A DNA stretch of 35,165 nt from JAKJEP01 sp964580995 (GTDB lineage Bacteria > Planctomycetota > Phycisphaerae > Sedimentisphaerales > SM23-30), in assembly GCA_964580995.1 (NCBI GenBank), contig CAZOMV010000060.1:1-35165 (forward strand). Reading direction: 5' to 3'. Shown here one piece after another: positions 32,873 through 35,165 of this stretch; the first letter of the stretch is position 1; each line of letters begins with the position of its first letter. A program made the translations under genes and the position numbers. Under the pieces are notes generated by a model, which worked only from the letters and a program-made list of their open reading frames with translations, did no database searches and had not been told where the DNA came from.

Positions 32873-34357
32873 TCATGGCCAGATGGAATTGATTTGCCAG
32901 ATGTTCAAAGATTTTAGCAGGATTTTGCCGTTTCGGGCCCAAGCGGACAGGCCGCAATCTTCCTTTTCTGGATAAACTACCCGGGCTATACAAAATGTGT
33001 TGTTGACAAAGACTTCCAGAACCGACTGATCACGGTAAATATTGAGACGACAAGTTTGCCCCTGTTGGGAGGGAATCCATGGGATTTTGACGCCGTCGAC
33101 GTTGATCTCGCTATTTTCATAAGCAATTTGAATAGCACGATTTCCATCAATCGAGCGGCAGAACTTCAGGGAGAAAATGTCCTGTTGTTTTAATTCGAAC
33201 TCAGCCAGGATTTCCACACTGTCCGCGGGGATATCTCCCAGATTAAAAACCTGTTCGCTATTCTCTATAGTCATTTCATTGAAGCGGAGGTGACGATTAC
33301 GCAGGGTCTGAATCTGGGGTATGGGCTGCTGCTGGAGGGTGAGGTCGGGATTTAACGAAAGGATTCGGGGCAGGGTCATGCAGCCGTTCCAGCCTTTATT
33401 CTGGGGCCAGCCGCCGCAGCTTTCGTCGTAGCCGTTCCACCAGCCCAGCAGGACCCATTGTCCGTTTTTGTCGGGCAGGCAGGTCGGGGCGTAGAAATTT
33501 TTCCCGTGGTTGATTAATCCCTGTTTTTCGGGGAGGAATTTACCGCTGGCAGTATCCCATGATCCGGTGAAATACTGGGCAATGCCATCGTGCGCGATGA
33601 TGAGAATCCATTTTTGTCCCAGGGGGAAAAAGATCGGACATTCATTGTAGGTTACGCTGGGATCGGGATTCTCAAACAGAATACCCCGGTATTTCCATTG
33701 GGTTAGTTTTTCGTTTTCGGCCTGGTAGAGCAGGACTTTGGGGGCACCACCACCGATTACCATGAAATATTGATTTTCGTGGGTGAAGATGAACGGATCG
33801 CGCCAGCCGGGGATGCTGAGGGGGCTATGGAGGGTTTCGGTGAGAATGGGATTGTCGGGGTGTTTTTTCCAGGTGAGCCAGTTTTCATCGGCAGGGAGGG
33901 CAACCCATTGCTGGGCATTGGAATGACCGATGCTGGTATAGAAAAGCATGGGTTCGCCGGCAGGATTGATGACGGAACAGCCGGAAAAGCAGGCTTCTTC
34001 CCCTTTTTCTTTGGAAGGCCAGAGAGCAACAGGGAGATGTTCCCAGGATACCAGGTCCCGGCTGCGGGCATGCCCCCAGTGCATGTTTCCCCACTGGTCG
34101 CCATAGGGATTATGCTGATAGAAGATATGATAATAACCATTATAGTATATCGGGCCGTTGATATCGTTCATCCACTGGGCGGGAGGACGGAAATGGAAAA
34201 CTGGCCGCAGGGGATCCGCCTGAGCGGTAGGAACGGCGGCCTGGATACTGGCCATAGCCTGTTCGACGGCGGAATTTTCCGCCTGGGTACGGGGGGTGAT
34301 AAAGGCAAGGAAGATCAGACATAGATGAAAAGATATAGCACACAGGGTTTTCGCCAT
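32873..34357 (-). CDS. Secreted GH32 fructan hydrolase (levanase/invertase family)
   Basis: This 494-residue retaining beta-fructosidase should cleave fructose from levan, inulin or sucrose. A signal peptide (SFHLCLIFLAFITPRTQA) starts the protein. The five-bladed propeller shows the nucleophile D65 in QWMNDINGP (P to I in the usual NDPNG), the transition-state stabiliser D187 in WRDPFIF, and the acid/base E239 in NECPIFF. HWGHARSRDLVSWEHLPVAL is the conserved blade-2 segment. The C-terminal beta-sandwich (VEILAEFELK to VLEVFVNN) is complete. It lies 14 bases downstream of trpC, so it may be co-transcribed with tryptophan synthesis genes, an odd pairing. Confidence 0.94.
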   Translation of the reverse strand: MAKTLCAISFHLCLIFLAFITPRTQAENSAVEQAMASIQAAVPTAQADPLRPVFHFRPPAQWMNDINGPIYYNGYYHIFYQHNPYGDQWGNMHWGHARSRDLVSWEHLPVALWPSKEKGEEACFSGCSVINPAGEPMLFYTSIGHSNAQQWVALPADENWLTWKKHPDNPILTETLHSPLSIPGWRDPFIFTHENQYFMVIGGGAPKVLLYQAENEKLTQWKYRGILFENPDPSVTYNECPIFFPLGQKWILIIAHDGIAQYFTGSWDTASGKFLPEKQGLINHGKNFYAPTCLPDKNGQWVLLGWWNGYDESCGGWPQNKGWNGCMTLPRILSLNPDLTLQQQPIPQIQTLRNRHLRFNEMTIENSEQVFNLGDIPADSVEILAEFELKQQDIFSLKFCRSIDGNRAIQIAYENSEINVDGVKIPWIPSQQGQTCRLNIYRDQSVLEVFVNNTFCIARVVYPEKEDCGLSAWARNGKILLKSLNIWQINSIWP

Positions 34358-34371
34358 AAAAAAATTTTCCC

Positions 34372-35165
34372 TTATTGGGGGCCAAAAAGTTCGTGAAATT
34401 TCGCGGAGATATCGGGGCTTTTCATGAGGGTTTCCCCGATTAAGATGCCCTGGAAGCCGGCCTGAATCAACCGCTGGACATGGGCCGGTTCCCGGATGCC
34501 GCTTTCGCTGATCAGCGGGATGGGGTTTTCGATGAATTCGCGGAGGCGCAGGGAGGTGTTGAGATCCACCTGCATAGTTTTGAGGTTGCGGTTGTTGATG
34601 CCGAGTAGGGTGTAGTTATTCCGCGGGAAACCGGCCAGGCTGCGAACCTGGAGCAGGGAATCGAGGTCATGCACTTCCAGCAGGACGGTGAGGGTCAGGG
34701 ATTGAGCCAGGATGAGCAGGTCCATGAGCAGGCCCGGAGTCAGGGCTTCGGCGATGAGCAGGACGGCATCAGCACCGGCGGCGCGGGCTTCGTAGATCTG
34801 GTAGGGGTCGATGATGAAGTCTTTGCGCAGGATGGGCAGTGCGGTAATTTGTTTAACTTGCGTAAGATAGGACAAATGGCCCTGAAAGAAGGATTCATCG
34901 GTAAGGATGCTGAGGGCGTCGGCGCCGGCGGATTCATAGGTTTTGGCCAGGGCGATGGGATCGAAATCTTTCCGGATTAGCCCGGCTGAGGGAGAGGCCC
35001 GCTTGATTTCGGCGATTACATTGATGCCGCGGGGATGGGGTTTGCTTATGGCCTGGTAAAAATTGCGGCATTTGGGCAAATTCTGAATTTTCTGCTTTAG
35101 GGCATCCAGGGGGACAGATTTCCGGGCGGCAGCGACTTCGTTTTTCTTAACGGATAGTATTTTGT
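34372..35165 (-). CDS. trpC: Indole-3-glycerol phosphate synthase, 5' end beyond the window
   Basis: This TIM-barrel enzyme closes the indole ring in tryptophan synthesis. The coding frame runs through a TTG at 35079 to the window end, and its N-terminal residues KILSVKKNEVAARK match the start of TrpC. Only a few residues should therefore be missing and the short start at 35079 is wrong. Motifs are INVIAEIKRASPSAG, LTDESFFQGHL, ILRKDFIIDPYQI, LLEVHD, LLGINNRNLKTM, ISESGI and GILIGETLM, covering all catalytic Lys, Glu and Asn positions of the family. It belongs to the monofunctional type. GH32 follows closely on the same strand. Confidence 0.95.
   Translation of the reverse strand, partial: KILSVKKNEVAAARKSVPLDALKQKIQNLPKCRNFYQAISKPHPRGINVIAEIKRASPSAGLIRKDFDPIALAKTYESAGADALSILTDESFFQGHLSYLTQVKQITALPILRKDFIIDPYQIYEARAAGADAVLLIAEALTPGLLMDLLILAQSLTLTVLLEVHDLDSLLQVRSLAGFPRNNYTLLGINNRNLKTMQVDLNTSLRLREFIENPIPLISESGIREPAHVQRLIQAGFQGILIGETLMKSPDISAKFHELFGPQ

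Overview
The window looks like a chromosomal piece of a free-living, carbohydrate-degrading bacterium. The gene set (DUF1080 lipoprotein, GH51 and GH32 enzymes, two very large secreted right-handed beta-helix proteins, paired URO-D-family proteins, a tungstopterin aldehyde oxidoreductase) resembles Planctomycetota of the Phycisphaerae type or another PVC-group anaerobe. That placement is an inference from gene content; no 16S gene or marker search was available.

Layout. (1) 1-2460: an eroded, mobile-element-rich edge with the C-terminal remnant of a phosphotransacetylase gene (minus strand), an IS110-family transposase, and strongly folded non-coding DNA on both sides of it. (2) 2460-11768: a plus-strand catabolic cluster. 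A good sigma70-like promoter overlaps a triple GACATG repeat. It is followed by a decayed GH36-like glycosidase C-terminus, a URO-D protein, a divergent acetate-kinase homologue, a second URO-D protein, an Ldh-family dehydrogenase, a secreted beta-helix (GH141-like) protein, a DapA-family aldolase/lyase and a GntR/FadR-type regulator. (3) 11908-16332, minus strand: a formate/nitrite-type channel, and the conserved rpsB-tsf-pyrH-frr translation cluster with a recognisable promoter and terminator. (4) 16739-19710, plus strand: an MFS transporter, a deletion relic of a transposase (minus strand), and a complete-looking retron: a folded ncRNA bounded by a 12-bp a1/a2 inverted repeat, directly followed by a retron reverse transcriptase. 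(5) 19767-22127, minus strand: a DUF1080 lipoprotein and a GH51 arabinofuranosidase. (6) 22352-24620, plus strand: small membrane protein, aldehyde:ferredoxin oxidoreductase (AOR) and a MoaD-like sulfur carrier. (7) 24661-27405, minus strand: a second giant beta-helix protein. (8) 27683-32099, plus strand: a five-domain S1 protein coupled to Tex, then thioredoxin. (9) 32096-35165, minus strand: a zinc-ribbon membrane protein, a GH32 fructan hydrolase and trpC, which runs off the window end.

How it fits together. Secreted glycosidases would release sugars from plant or algal polysaccharides. The cluster at 2971-11768 probably handles a derived small molecule under its own GntR regulator, but its substrate is not evident. 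The AOR-MoaD pair and the formate-type channel suit anaerobic or fermentative metabolism. The most distinctive item is the retron: its RNA and RT are both readable from sequence, but no adjacent effector gene is visible. Second is the divergent kinase, which keeps the acetate-kinase framework but changes three active-site positions, beside two URO-D genes.
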